Positions 33,778-42,671 of a stretch of DNA of 64,000 nucleotides are shown piece by piece. Source of the DNA: CAZCFB01 sp964511535. Lineage in GTDB: Bacteria; Myxococcota_A; Polyangia; GCA-2747355; CAZCFB01. The translations under genes and the position numbers were made by a program. The notes under the pieces are model-generated. The model had not been told where the DNA came from and searched no databases. It worked only from the letters and a program-made list of their open reading frames with translations. The stretch spans positions 21,150-85,149 of the forward strand of contig CAZEFW010000014.1 in NCBI GenBank assembly GCA_964511535.1, in the 5' to 3' direction. Position 1 is the stretch's first letter. Every line of letters starts with the position of its first letter.

Positions 33778-35970
33778 GTGGACGGCGAGATGCTCGGACC
33801 CCTGGCGCTGGCAATCATCGCGGCCAGCGTCCTGATCTCCGGGTTGCTGGTGCTGCGGCGCCGCGGCCGGCAGGCTCTCGGCTTCGCCGCCCTGCTGGCC
33901 GTCAACCTCGGGCTCGCGGGCTACGCCCTGGGGGTCCCCGACGCCCACCCGGCCTTCTTCTTCGCGGCCGTGGCCGCCTTCACCGTCCTGGTGCTGGTGC
34001 CCGGCGGCATCGGCGTGATGACCCGGCGGGCGCTGCGCCAGGGGCGGCTCGACAGGGCCATCTCGCTGGTGCGCCTGCGGCAGATGTTCCAGCCCGGCGC
34101 GGGCCTGGGCCGGGACCTGGAGATCCTGCGCGGGCTGGCCCTGGTCCACGAGGGGCGCATGGACGACGCCATCGACATGCGCCGCGCGCAGCTGGAGGAG
34201 GATCTCGAGCCGGCTCTGCGCGTCACGGTTCTGGAGCAGCTGCTCACCTTCCTGCTCTACCGGCGGGCCTGGTCCGAGGCGGCCGACCTGTTCACCCGGG
34301 AAGGCGGCGAGGGGCTGGCCACGGTGTCGGCGTCGGCCGCGGCGGCGGCGGCGCGCGCGCTGCTGGAGCTGGACCGCTTCGACGAGGCGGCGCGGGTGCA
34401 GGGCATCCTGGAGCATGGCAAGGCGGGGCGCAGCGTGTCGGACGCCCTGGTGCTGAACCAGACCCGGCTGGTCTTCCTGGCGCACATGGGCAAGGAGGAG
34501 CAGCTGGCGCCGCTGGTGCAGGAGGGGAGCGGGTTTTTGCCTGGCCTCACCCCCGGCCACCGGGACCTGTGGCGCGCGGTGGCCATGGCCCGGGCGGGCC
34601 GAGAGGCAGAGTCCCGGGAGCTGCTGCTGTCGCTGGTGGGCGCCGAGGACAACCAGCTGTCCGAGGCCGCGACCCACCGGCTGGACCAGCCCGTGACGCC
34701 GCTGCCGTCGCACCTGCCCGACCCGGAGATGGAGGCCCTGTGCGGCCACGCCGCCGCAGCCGCGGGGACCTACCGCGGCATGCCGCGCTTTCGCGGGCGC
34801 GTGTGGCAGCTCGCCCCCGTGACAACGGCCCTGATGGCCATCATCGTGCTGGTGCACCTGGGCATCGAGCTGGTGGGCAACAGCCAGGACGGCTGGACCC
34901 TGACCCGATTCGGCGCCAACCTCGCCCTGGCCACCCGGGGGGCCGAGCCGTGGCGGCTGGTGACCAGCATGTTCCTGCACGCCGGGTGGCTCCACCTGGC
35001 GGTGAACCTGTACACCCTGTTCGTGCTGGGCCGCTTCGTGGAGCAGCTGTTCGGCTCCAGGCGGTTCTGGGTGCTCTACCTCGTGGCCGGCGTGATCGGG
35101 TCAGCCGCCAGCGCATACCTCGGCGGGGACCAGCGCCTGTCGGTGGGGGCGTCGGGGGCCATCTTCGGCCTGCTGGGCGGGGCGCTGGTTGGGATGCTGC
35201 GCCTGCGGGGCCATGTGCCCGAGGCGTGGCGGCGTCAGGTGACCTACAACCTGCTCATCGTCATCGCGCTGAACGTCTACATCGGCTACACCGTGCCGCG
35301 GGTTGATAACTCGGCGCACATGGGCGGCCTGGTGGGAGGCGTGCTCATGGGGTTGATGCTGATCCGCGCCCGGGCGGGGCAGGGCAGAGGCTGGGCCGGG
35401 CTCACCCCCGCCGCCCTGACCCTGGCCGCCGTGACGCTGCTGTGCGGCGCCATGGCAGCGCACAGCTCCTCCGGGGCGTTGCTGAAGTCGCTGCCGCAGA
35501 AGCAACACAACCGCGGCGGGCTGGGCGTGACCGTGCCGGGCCACTGGTTCTCCCTCGAGGAGGACGCGCTGCTGCTGCAGGATCCGTTGCTGGAGATCTC
35601 GCCCACCCTGCAGTTCGAGGTGGTGGGCTTGCCCGAGGATCAGGATCTCGGGCTGCTCGCGGCCGACCGGACGCGGAGCTTCGCCAACCGCCTGGGGGAG
35701 CTGAAGGAGGTGCAGGGGGTGAAGGCCGTGGGGCCGCCGTGGCGGGTGGGGCCAGCGCTGCATCGCAGCGAGCTGCGGGTGCGCGCCCTGGACCGGGTGT
35801 TCCGCCAGGTGCACCTCTTCCGGCGCCAGGGAGGCCTGGCGGTCATCGCGTTGGTGCGCCTGCCCGATAACCGCGTTAAGGACTACGAAGAGGTGCTTGC
35901 TGAGATCGCGCGCAGCATGGTGTACCGGATCGGGGGTACAATGGGGGCGGCATCGCAGCCTGAACCATAG
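33778..35970 (+). CDS. Rhomboid-family intramembrane protease with TPR-like N-terminal and extra C-terminal domain
   Basis: Two N-terminal membrane helices (about 5-30, 35-75) precede a soluble helical region (about 80-330) with TPR-like repeats (ALVHEGRMDDAIDMRRAQLE). The rhomboid core (about 350-555) has FLHAGWLHLAVNLYTLFVLG, the catalytic serine in GASGAIFG (about residue 457) and the catalytic histidine in AHMGG (about 513). A 180-residue C-terminal region of mixed strands and helices follows. The catalytic dyad is intact, so it should be an active protease. Its substrate is unknown. The GTG start is preceded by GGGG. It is the last gene of the miaA-accA cluster. Confidence 0.9.
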   Translation: MDGEMLGPLALAIIAASVLISGLLVLRRRGRQALGFAALLAVNLGLAGYALGVPDAHPAFFFAAVAAFTVLVLVPGGIGVMTRRALRQGRLDRAISLVRLRQMFQPGAGLGRDLEILRGLALVHEGRMDDAIDMRRAQLEEDLEPALRVTVLEQLLTFLLYRRAWSEAADLFTREGGEGLATVSASAAAAAARALLELDRFDEAARVQGILEHGKAGRSVSDALVLNQTRLVFLAHMGKEEQLAPLVQEGSGFLPGLTPGHRDLWRAVAMARAGREAESRELLLSLVGAEDNQLSEAATHRLDQPVTPLPSHLPDPEMEALCGHAAAAAGTYRGMPRFRGRVWQLAPVTTALMAIIVLVHLGIELVGNSQDGWTLTRFGANLALATRGAEPWRLVTSMFLHAGWLHLAVNLYTLFVLGRFVEQLFGSRRFWVLYLVAGVIGSAASAYLGGDQRLSVGASGAIFGLLGGALVGMLRLRGHVPEAWRRQVTYNLLIVIALNVYIGYTVPRVDNSAHMGGLVGGVLMGLMLIRARAGQGRGWAGLTPAALTLAAVTLLCGAMAAHSSSGALLKSLPQKQHNRGGLGVTVPGHWFSLEEDALLLQDPLLEISPTLQFEVVGLPEDQDLGLLAADRTRSFANRLGELKEVQGVKAVGPPWRVGPALHRSELRVRALDRVFRQVHLFRRQGGLAVIALVRLPDNRVKDYEEVLAEIARSMVYRIGGTMGAASQPEP

Positions 35971-36013
35971 AAAACGCGCCCCCTGGCGCCGCGACACCCA
36001 GCGAGGTAATCCC

Positions 36014-38047
36014 ATGAACAGACCTGCTGTACGACCCCGTGCTCTCGCTCCCCTGGGCCTGCTCGCCGTGCTGGCGCTGACCCTGTCCTGCTCGGATGAC
36101 GACTTCTTCAGCGGCGCCGACAAGGGGGCCTACACCGACCTGGCCGGGGACGCCGCCGGGACGGCCGACATGAACAACGGGCTGCCCGACGGCTACGGGC
36201 CGCTCTACTCGTGCAAGAACCCGGGCAAGGCGTGCAACGCCCACGACAACTGCGCCATCAACCCGATCTGCGGGCCGGACAACAAGTGCTACCCCGAGTC
36301 GGTGATGAACTGCAACGACCAGCTCGCCTGTACCACGGACACCTGCGCCGGGCTTGGGGTGTGCAACAACGTACCGAAGAAGGGCACCTGCAAGCTCGCC
36401 GTGCGCGTACCCAAGGGGGCGACCTGCGCCAAGGTCACCGGCGACGCCGGGGTGAAGCTGGACGCCGGGGCCGTGGCTGACGGCGGCACGGCGCCGGCCA
36501 AGGAGACCATCTTCTGCTGCTTCAAGGAGGGGGACCGCAACCCGGCTGATGCATGCCAGAAGTGCAGTCCGCCGTCGGCGGGCGATGCGGGGGGCGGGGG
36601 CACCAGCGCCACCAAGTGGGCTCCGGCCAACGGCGGCTACTGCGATGACGGCAACCTGTGCACCAAGAATGACTACTGCCAGAACGGCACCTGCAAGGGC
36701 ACCAGCTACGCCAGCCAGTGCGCCGACGGCATCAGCTGCACCGAGGACAAGTGCGACGGCAAGGGCGGCTGTCTCGGCAACACCCTCAAGAAGGGCTTCT
36801 GCCTGATCAACAAGGTTTGCTACAAGGACGGCGCGCCCCACCCCAGCGGCTCCTGCCTGGCCTGCGTATCCGCCACGAACCCGGCCGACTGGACGCCGGT
36901 GACCAACACCTGCTCCATCGGCGGCAAGTGCTACGTCAAGGGCGCCAAGAACCCGGGCGGCTGCGCCGAGTGCGACCCGGCCGCCAGCACCAGCAAGTGG
37001 ACGGTCAAGGGCACCACCCACTGCCTGATCAACAACAGCTGCGTGGCCTCCGGGAGCAAGGACACCACCGGCTGCTCGTCGTGCCAGCCGGCCAAGGACA
37101 AGTACGCCTACAGCGCCCTGTCAGGCCTCTGCCTCATCGACGGCAAGTGCCACTCCAAGGGTGACAAGCACACCCTCGGCTGCGCGGAGTGCGACCCGGT
37201 CACGAGCAGCTCCAAGTGGACCGTGAAGGGGACCACCCACTGCTTCATCGACAAGAAGTGCTACACCTCCGGCACCGCTGATCCCACCGGGTGCTCCTCC
37301 TGCGCTCCGGCCACGAGCAAGTACGCCTGGACCCCCAAGGCGGGGCAGTGCCAGATCGACAAGAAGTGCTACGCCAACGGCGCCAAGCACAGCAGCGGGT
37401 GCGGGGAGTGCAAGGCCGCCACGAGCCCCACCAAGTGGACCGTGACCAAGGCCAACTCCTGCCTGATCAACGACAAGTGCTACAACGCCGGCGACAAGCT
37501 GGGCTGCTTCAAGTGTGACCCGCAGACCTCCAAGACCGACTGGACCCAGATCACCGGCTGCGTGTCCATGAGCATGGACGTGGGCAAACATAGCAGCATC
37601 TACTCCTCGAGCCATACCCGCGGGTTCTGGTTCAAGGCGCCGGTGAGCTTCACCATCATCGAGGTGCGCTGTCCGACGGAGACGGGGCAGACCCTGCTGC
37701 AGAACGTCCAGATCGTGAAGTTCGCCTCCCAGCCGCCCGAGTACTCCGGGTCCACCACCAGCCACACCACGCTGCTGTACAAGAAGGGGGCGCCGGCCAG
37801 CGGCTGGATCTCGGCCAACATCAAGATCAACAAGGGCGACTTCATCGGCATCCTCGGCGCCCGGGGCACCTCGACCCTGAAGAACTCCTACCGCGCGTCC
37901 GGCGCGTACACCACCAAGATCAGCAACCAGTCAGTGACCCTGACCCGGCTGGTGTATCAGGCGAGCATCTACACCGCCCAGGCTGGCAAGCTGTCGTCGG
38001 AGAAGAGCGGACCCATCGCGAGGGTCGAGGTGAAGTACAAGCCGTAA
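36014..38047 (+). CDS. Cys-rich tandem-repeat surface lipoprotein
   Basis: A signal peptide ends in a lipobox-like LTLSC (Cys about 22), then an Asp-rich spacer. Residues about 60-240 hold cysteine clusters of the kind CNDQLACTTDTCAGLGVC. Residues about 260-515 hold about seven repeats of 35-37 residues with the pattern C-x-I-x3-CY-x2-G-x5-GC-x2-C-x-P-x5-W. The final 160 residues form a beta-rich domain (RGFWFKAPVSFTIIEVRCPT...), perhaps for adhesion. This type of disulfide-rich lipoprotein is common in Myxococcota; its role is not known, with surface adhesion the likely guess. GAGG precedes the ATG. It is followed by a long repeat-filled spacer. Confidence 0.82.
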   Translation: MNRPAVRPRALAPLGLLAVLALTLSCSDDDFFSGADKGAYTDLAGDAAGTADMNNGLPDGYGPLYSCKNPGKACNAHDNCAINPICGPDNKCYPESVMNCNDQLACTTDTCAGLGVCNNVPKKGTCKLAVRVPKGATCAKVTGDAGVKLDAGAVADGGTAPAKETIFCCFKEGDRNPADACQKCSPPSAGDAGGGGTSATKWAPANGGYCDDGNLCTKNDYCQNGTCKGTSYASQCADGISCTEDKCDGKGGCLGNTLKKGFCLINKVCYKDGAPHPSGSCLACVSATNPADWTPVTNTCSIGGKCYVKGAKNPGGCAECDPAASTSKWTVKGTTHCLINNSCVASGSKDTTGCSSCQPAKDKYAYSALSGLCLIDGKCHSKGDKHTLGCAECDPVTSSSKWTVKGTTHCFIDKKCYTSGTADPTGCSSCAPATSKYAWTPKAGQCQIDKKCYANGAKHSSGCGECKAATSPTKWTVTKANSCLINDKCYNAGDKLGCFKCDPQTSKTDWTQITGCVSMSMDVGKHSSIYSSSHTRGFWFKAPVSFTIIEVRCPTETGQTLLQNVQIVKFASQPPEYSGSTTSHTTLLYKKGAPASGWISANIKINKGDFIGILGARGTSTLKNSYRASGAYTTKISNQSVTLTRLVYQASIYTAQAGKLSSEKSGPIARVEVKYKP

Positions 38048-38412
38048 GGGGACGGCTGGGCCGCCGCGGCTTTGGGCTTTGAGGCTTGAGGCTTTGAGGC
38101 TTGAGGCTTGAGGCTTGAGGCTTGAGGGGAAATTGTCCCGGGCTCGTCAGCTACAGCCGCAGCAACAGCTACAGCTTCAGCTTCAGCTGCAGCCCCAGCT
38201 TCAGCTACAGCCCCAGCTTCAGCTACAGCCCCAGCTTCAGCTTCAGCTACAGCCCCAGCTTCCGCCACAGCGACAGCTTCAGCCGCCCGTTCTGTCATTT
38301 CGTCGTTCTGTCATTTCGTCGTTTCGTCGTTCTGGCACTCTGGCATTCCGGCGTCCTGGCACTCTGGCATTCGCCAGCCCCACCCAGGCTTCAATCCGGC
38401 ACTTCGCAGCGC
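38048..38412. repeat. Non-coding spacer with heptamer, hexamer and octamer arrays in series
   Basis: No gene is seen here. The 365-base spacer contains three adjoining arrays. First, 7-base GAGGCTT units at about 38074-38130. Second, about 23 hexamers CAGCNN at 38148-38285, with a higher-order 18-base unit built of CAGCTT, CAGCTA and CAGCCC. Third, eleven octamers (TTCTGTCA, TTTCGTCG, TTCTGGCA and CTCTGGCA types) at 38290-38377. The last includes the same TTCTGGCA unit as at 662-685. It separates the converging Cys-rich lipoprotein and the PEGA-like gene. Confidence 0.8.
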
Positions 38413-39597
38413 CTACCTCAGCACCACCGGGCCCGGCACGTACATGTCAAAGGGTCCCCACACCGCGGTGCCCAGGGGGGAGCGGGCGACCACGCGGTAG
38501 AACCCGGCCGACAGGCCTTTGAAGCCGTGGCGCCGGCGTGGGGCTACCCAGCCCAGCAGGGCGCCGTCCACATAGACCATGGCAGCTGTTGGCGTGCGGT
38601 TGTCCACGCTGAGCATGCCCGCGGCCAGGCCCTTGCGCAGCCCGCCGAGCTCCGCCGCAGGCAGCAGCTGCCGGCCTGGCGCCGCGAAGCCCGGCTCACC
38701 CGCGGCGGCCTTGTACGCCGGGCGCGTGCTCGCGAGGCGGCACAGGGGGACGCGCATCCAGCCCCGGTCCACCACGGTGACCCGCTCAACCGCCGGAGGG
38801 TGACCGGGGCCGCCCCTGGGACGCGCGGTCACTTGCCAGCCGAGCACGGGGCGACCCATGCGATGCGCCATGGCCTCCAGCGCCGGCGCCCCCGCGCTGC
38901 CCACCAGCAGCGGCAGCGCCAGGGCCAGCAGCGGCTCCCGGTGGGGCAGCTGTCCGGGCCCCGCCTCGGTCCAAACGCGCAGCCCGAGCTGCAGGTTCGT
39001 GCGGCGGCGCCCTGCCGGCCCCGTGCCGATGCGCATGTCCAGCTCAACCTGCCAGGGCGTCATGGCGACGTCCCGGTGATAGGGCAGGGCGGCGTTGCTG
39101 GCGGCGCCCACGGCGGGGGCCACCCGCAGCTTCAGGTGCGTGCGGCGCGATGGCGCGGTGCCGTCCAGCAGGTCGGGCAGGCGGCCAGGGGAGAGCTCGT
39201 ATCGCTTTCGCCCCGTGGGATCCAGCACGAACAGCTTGCCCTCGCCGTCGTCCACCAGCACGAGCTTGAGCGGCCCGAGGGGGTGGGCAGGGGGGAGCGA
39301 CCAGAGCAGCCGCCCGCCAGCGACCAGCACCTCGGACACCTGGACCGAGGAGGCCTGCAGCCGGCGCAAGGTCCTGGCCTGCCCCGGGGTCAGCCGGGCG
39401 AAGGCGGTCTCTGCTGACGAGAAGATCGGCTCCGACTTGAGGGTGTAGCTGTGGGCCAGGCCGAAGCGGTCGCACGGGTACTCGTCGCGCTCCTTGCTGC
39501 CGCCGCCGCCGTCAGGCGCCGCCTGTAGGCCGGCGCTGGCCGTGAGCACCAGCGCCGCCATGATGAACCGGTGAATCCTCAATCTCGACCCTCTCAC
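38413..39597 (-). CDS. Secreted protein with PEGA-like C-terminal domain
   Basis: A signal peptide (cleavage near LQA, about residue 26) precedes a body of unknown family with sequences like LTPGQARTLRRLQASSVQVS. The last 60-70 residues resemble a PEGA repeat (LSVDNRTPTAAMVYVDGALLGW followed by GLSAGFYRVVARSP), a surface-attached beta-domain. The protein is periplasmic or surface. The GTG at 39597 overlaps the RND stop (GTGA), pointing to translational coupling; a TTG at 39582 has a better ribosome-binding site (GAGAGGG). Its position behind an RND pump suggests the product helps that pump or the envelope, but this is not shown. Confidence 0.7.
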   Translation of the reverse strand: MRGSRLRIHRFIMAALVLTASAGLQAAPDGGGGSKERDEYPCDRFGLAHSYTLKSEPIFSSAETAFARLTPGQARTLRRLQASSVQVSEVLVAGGRLLWSLPPAHPLGPLKLVLVDDGEGKLFVLDPTGRKRYELSPGRLPDLLDGTAPSRRTHLKLRVAPAVGAASNAALPYHRDVAMTPWQVELDMRIGTGPAGRRRTNLQLGLRVWTEAGPGQLPHREPLLALALPLLVGSAGAPALEAMAHRMGRPVLGWQVTARPRGGPGHPPAVERVTVVDRGWMRVPLCRLASTRPAYKAAAGEPGFAAPGRQLLPAAELGGLRKGLAAGMLSVDNRTPTAAMVYVDGALLGWVAPRRRHGFKGLSAGFYRVVARSPLGTAVWGPFDMYVPGPVVLR

Positions 39598-42500
39598 CCC
39601 GCGGCTGCGGCGCCGCCTCCTCCGCCGAAGCGAGACGCCAGCCCGTCCAGCAGACTGTACACCACCGGGACCACCAGCAGGGTCAGCAGGGTGGAGGTGA
39701 TCAGCCCCCCGATGACGCAGATCGCCATGGGCGCCCGGCCTTCGGACCCCTCGCCCAGCCCCAGGGCCACCGGGAGCATGCCGAAGATCATGGCCGCGGT
39801 GGTCATCAGGATCGGGCGCAGCCGCACCGGGCCGGCCTTGAGCAGCGCCTCGTCCTTGCCGAGGCCGCGCTTGCGCAGGGTGGTGGTGTAGTCCACCAGC
39901 AGGATGGCGTTCTTGGTCACCAGGCCCATGAGCATGATGATGCCGATCATGGCGAAGATCGACAGCGCGGCGTCAGCGATGAGCAGCCCTCCCAGGGCGC
40001 CCACCAGGCTCATGGGCAGCGAGAGCATGATGGTGAACGGGTGGATGAAGCTCTCGAACTGCGACGCGAGGATCATGTACACGATGATGATGGCCAGGAA
40101 GAGCGCGAAGAACATGCTCTGGAACGACTCCTCCATGATCTCCGCCATGCCCACGAACTTGGTCTCCAGTCCCCTGGGCACCACCTTCTTGGCGATCTTC
40201 TCCACCTCCATCACGGCCGTGCCGAGGGGCAGATCCTGGATGTTGGCGTACACCGTCACCTGACGCTGGCGCTCCCGACGGCTGATGTTGGTGGGGCCCT
40301 CGCTCTGCTTGATCTGCACCAGGTTGGAGAGCTTGACCAGCTGCCCCAGGCTGGAGCGCACGCTCAGCCCGGATAGATCCTGCGGGCTCCTGCGGTCCCC
40401 CGGCTGCAGCCCCACGCGCACGTCATACAGGTCCCCTTGCTGGCGCAGCTGGCTCGCCTTGTCCCCGCCCATGAGGGAGCGGATGGTCATGGCGATGGAG
40501 GCCACCGGCACGCCCAGGGCCGCGGCCCGGTTACGATCCACCGTGATGGAGAGCTCCGGCTTGCCGCCCTCGAAGGAGGAGTCGATGTCCACCAGGCCCT
40601 TGACCTTCTTCATCTCGGCCATCATCTCCTCGGCCACCTGCTCCATCTGCTTCAGGCTCTGACCCTGGATGATGAGCTGCACCGGCAGGTTCTTCATGCC
40701 GCTGTCGCCGCCGCCCATGGGATCGAAGTCCTCCACGGAGATGGTGGCGTCGGTGCGCTTGATGGTGCGCTCGCGCAGCAAGGCCATCAGCTCCATCTGG
40801 CTGTAGGCCCGCTCCTTTGGCCGCACCAGCTCAACGTAGATGCTGCCCGCGTTGACCGTGCCGGTGACCCCGCCGCCGATGGTGATGAAGGTGTCCTTGA
40901 CGCCGTTGATGTCGCGGATCTCCCGGTCCAGGGACGCCATGGTCTCCCGGGTCACGTCCAGCCCCTTGCCCGTGGGCAGCTGCACGCGCACGAGGAACTT
41001 GGACTGGTCCTCGGCTGCCATGAACTCGGACTCGAGCAACCCGGCCAGGCCGAGGGAGCCTGCCAGGACGCCCACGGCCAGCAGCACCACCAGCGCGCGG
41101 TGGCGCAGGGCGAAGGCCAGCGTGCCCCGGTACGCGGCGTCGAGCCGGTCCAGCAGCCCCTCGATCCAGCGCCAGACGAAGTTCGGGTTGTGATCGAGCT
41201 TGCCGAACTTGCTGGTGAGCATCGGGGTGAGGGTGAAGGAGATGAACAGGGAGATCAGCACGGCGAACGCCACGGTGAGGCCGAACTGGTAGAAGAAGCG
41301 GCCGATGATCCCCTTCATGAACGCCACCGGCACGAACACGGCCACGATGGAGAAGGTGGTGGCCATGACCGCCAGGCCGATCTCCCCGGTGCCGGTGTGG
41401 GCCGCCTCCACCCGCTCGGTGCCGCCCTCCATGTGGCGGTAGATGTTCTCGATCACCACGATGGCGTCGTCGATCAATATCCCGATGGATAACGACAGCG
41501 CCAGCAGGGTGAGCATGTTGAGCGTGAAGCCCATGACGTAGATGAAGGCGAAGGTGGCGATGACCGAGGTGGGGATGGCCACGGCGCTGATCAGGGTGGC
41601 GCGCCAGTTGCGCAGGAAGAAGAGGATGATCACCACCGCCAGGAAGGCGCCGAACACCAGGTCGAAGTTCATCTCGTGGATGTTGCGCTCGACCCAGCCC
41701 GACATGTCGGCCACCACGGCCAGCTTGATCCCCTTGCTCGCGAGCTCCTGCTGCAGCTCGGCCACCTTCTTCTTCAGCGCCCTGGCCACGGCCACCGTGT
41801 TTGAGCCCGACTGCTTGCGCACGGTGAGGCTCACCGCAGAGACCCCGTTGAACGAGGAGTAGGATCGCGGCTCCTCGGTGCCGTCCACCACACGGGCCAC
41901 GTCCTTGATCCGGATCGGCGCGGCGAAGTTCGGGATCGGCACGATGAGGTTGGCCATCTCCTTGACCGTGCGCACCTCCCCCTTGGTCTTGATGACCAGC
42001 TCCTCCTGGCCCAGGGGGAAGCGCCCGCCCGGCACCTCGAGGTTCTGGGCGCCCAGGGTGGAGTAGACGTCCTGTACGGCCATGTGGTGCTTGTCCAGCC
42101 TGGCCGCGTCCACCCAGACCTGCACCTCGCGCTTGCGCCCGCCCACGATGGTGATGCCGCCCACGCCGATAACCTTCTGCAGCCGCGCCTTGACCACATC
42201 CTCTGCCAGCTCGGTCATGGCCGCGGGGCTCATGTCGCCCGAGAGCACCACAGAGAGCACGGGGGCCGCGCCGATGTCGAACTTGGACACCTGGGGCGGC
42301 TCCACGTCCGCGGGCAGCTCACGCTGGATGGCCGAGATCTTGTCGCGCACCTCCTGGGCGGCCTGATCCACGTCCACGCCCAGCTCGAACTGGATCATCA
42401 CCTGGCCCACGTTCTCCATGCTGTTGGAGAACTGGGTCTTGATGCCGGAGATGCCGGCGACGGCGTCCTCCAGCTTGGTCACCACCTTGGTCTCGATGGA

Positions 42501-42671
42501 CTCCGGATCCGCCCCCGGGTACACCGACAGGATGGTGACGAAGGGGAAGTCCACCTCGGGGAACAGATCCACGCCCACGCGCTGGTAGCCGATGATCCCG
42601 AACACCACCAGGGCGGCGATCATCATGGTCGCGAAGACCGGGCGCCGGATGCTTACGTCGGCGAGCTTCAT
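39594..42671 (-). CDS. RND efflux transporter, HAE1 (AcrB-like) family
   Basis: This inner-membrane proton-driven pump exports drugs or other hydrophobic compounds. It has 12 membrane segments arranged in two halves with two large periplasmic loops. The first helix begins RPVFATMMIAALVVFGIIGY, the proton-relay motif is SIGILIDDAIVVIENI, and the second half has FAMIGIIMLMGLVTKNAILLVDY. The 1025-residue length is normal. The ATG overlaps the adaptor stop (ATGA). The usual TolC-like outer-membrane channel is not in the window. The PEGA-like gene follows and may be co-transcribed. The substrate is unknown. Confidence 0.95.
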   Translation of the reverse strand: MKLADVSIRRPVFATMMIAALVVFGIIGYQRVGVDLFPEVDFPFVTILSVYPGADPESIETKVVTKLEDAVAGISGIKTQFSNSMENVGQVMIQFELGVDVDQAAQEVRDKISAIQRELPADVEPPQVSKFDIGAAPVLSVVLSGDMSPAAMTELAEDVVKARLQKVIGVGGITIVGGRKREVQVWVDAARLDKHHMAVQDVYSTLGAQNLEVPGGRFPLGQEELVIKTKGEVRTVKEMANLIVPIPNFAAPIRIKDVARVVDGTEEPRSYSSFNGVSAVSLTVRKQSGSNTVAVARALKKKVAELQQELASKGIKLAVVADMSGWVERNIHEMNFDLVFGAFLAVVIILFFLRNWRATLISAVAIPTSVIATFAFIYVMGFTLNMLTLLALSLSIGILIDDAIVVIENIYRHMEGGTERVEAAHTGTGEIGLAVMATTFSIVAVFVPVAFMKGIIGRFFYQFGLTVAFAVLISLFISFTLTPMLTSKFGKLDHNPNFVWRWIEGLLDRLDAAYRGTLAFALRHRALVVLLAVGVLAGSLGLAGLLESEFMAAEDQSKFLVRVQLPTGKGLDVTRETMASLDREIRDINGVKDTFITIGGGVTGTVNAGSIYVELVRPKERAYSQMELMALLRERTIKRTDATISVEDFDPMGGGDSGMKNLPVQLIIQGQSLKQMEQVAEEMMAEMKKVKGLVDIDSSFEGGKPELSITVDRNRAAALGVPVASIAMTIRSLMGGDKASQLRQQGDLYDVRVGLQPGDRRSPQDLSGLSVRSSLGQLVKLSNLVQIKQSEGPTNISRRERQRQVTVYANIQDLPLGTAVMEVEKIAKKVVPRGLETKFVGMAEIMEESFQSMFFALFLAIIIVYMILASQFESFIHPFTIMLSLPMSLVGALGGLLIADAALSIFAMIGIIMLMGLVTKNAILLVDYTTTLRKRGLGKDEALLKAGPVRLRPILMTTAAMIFGMLPVALGLGEGSEGRAPMAICVIGGLITSTLLTLLVVPVVYSLLDGLASRFGGGGGAAAAG

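Noticed and set aside
32611..34995. A 794-codon minus-strand frame
   Set aside because: Opposite accA and the rhomboid gene, with no recognisable motif; a shadow.
36790..37570. DNA-level CRISPR or satellite repeat
   Set aside because: The repeat is at protein level, in frame, inside a lipoprotein gene.
38074..38377. CRISPR array
   Set aside because: Repeat units are 6-8 bases with no unique spacers; these are tandem arrays, and no cas gene is in the window.
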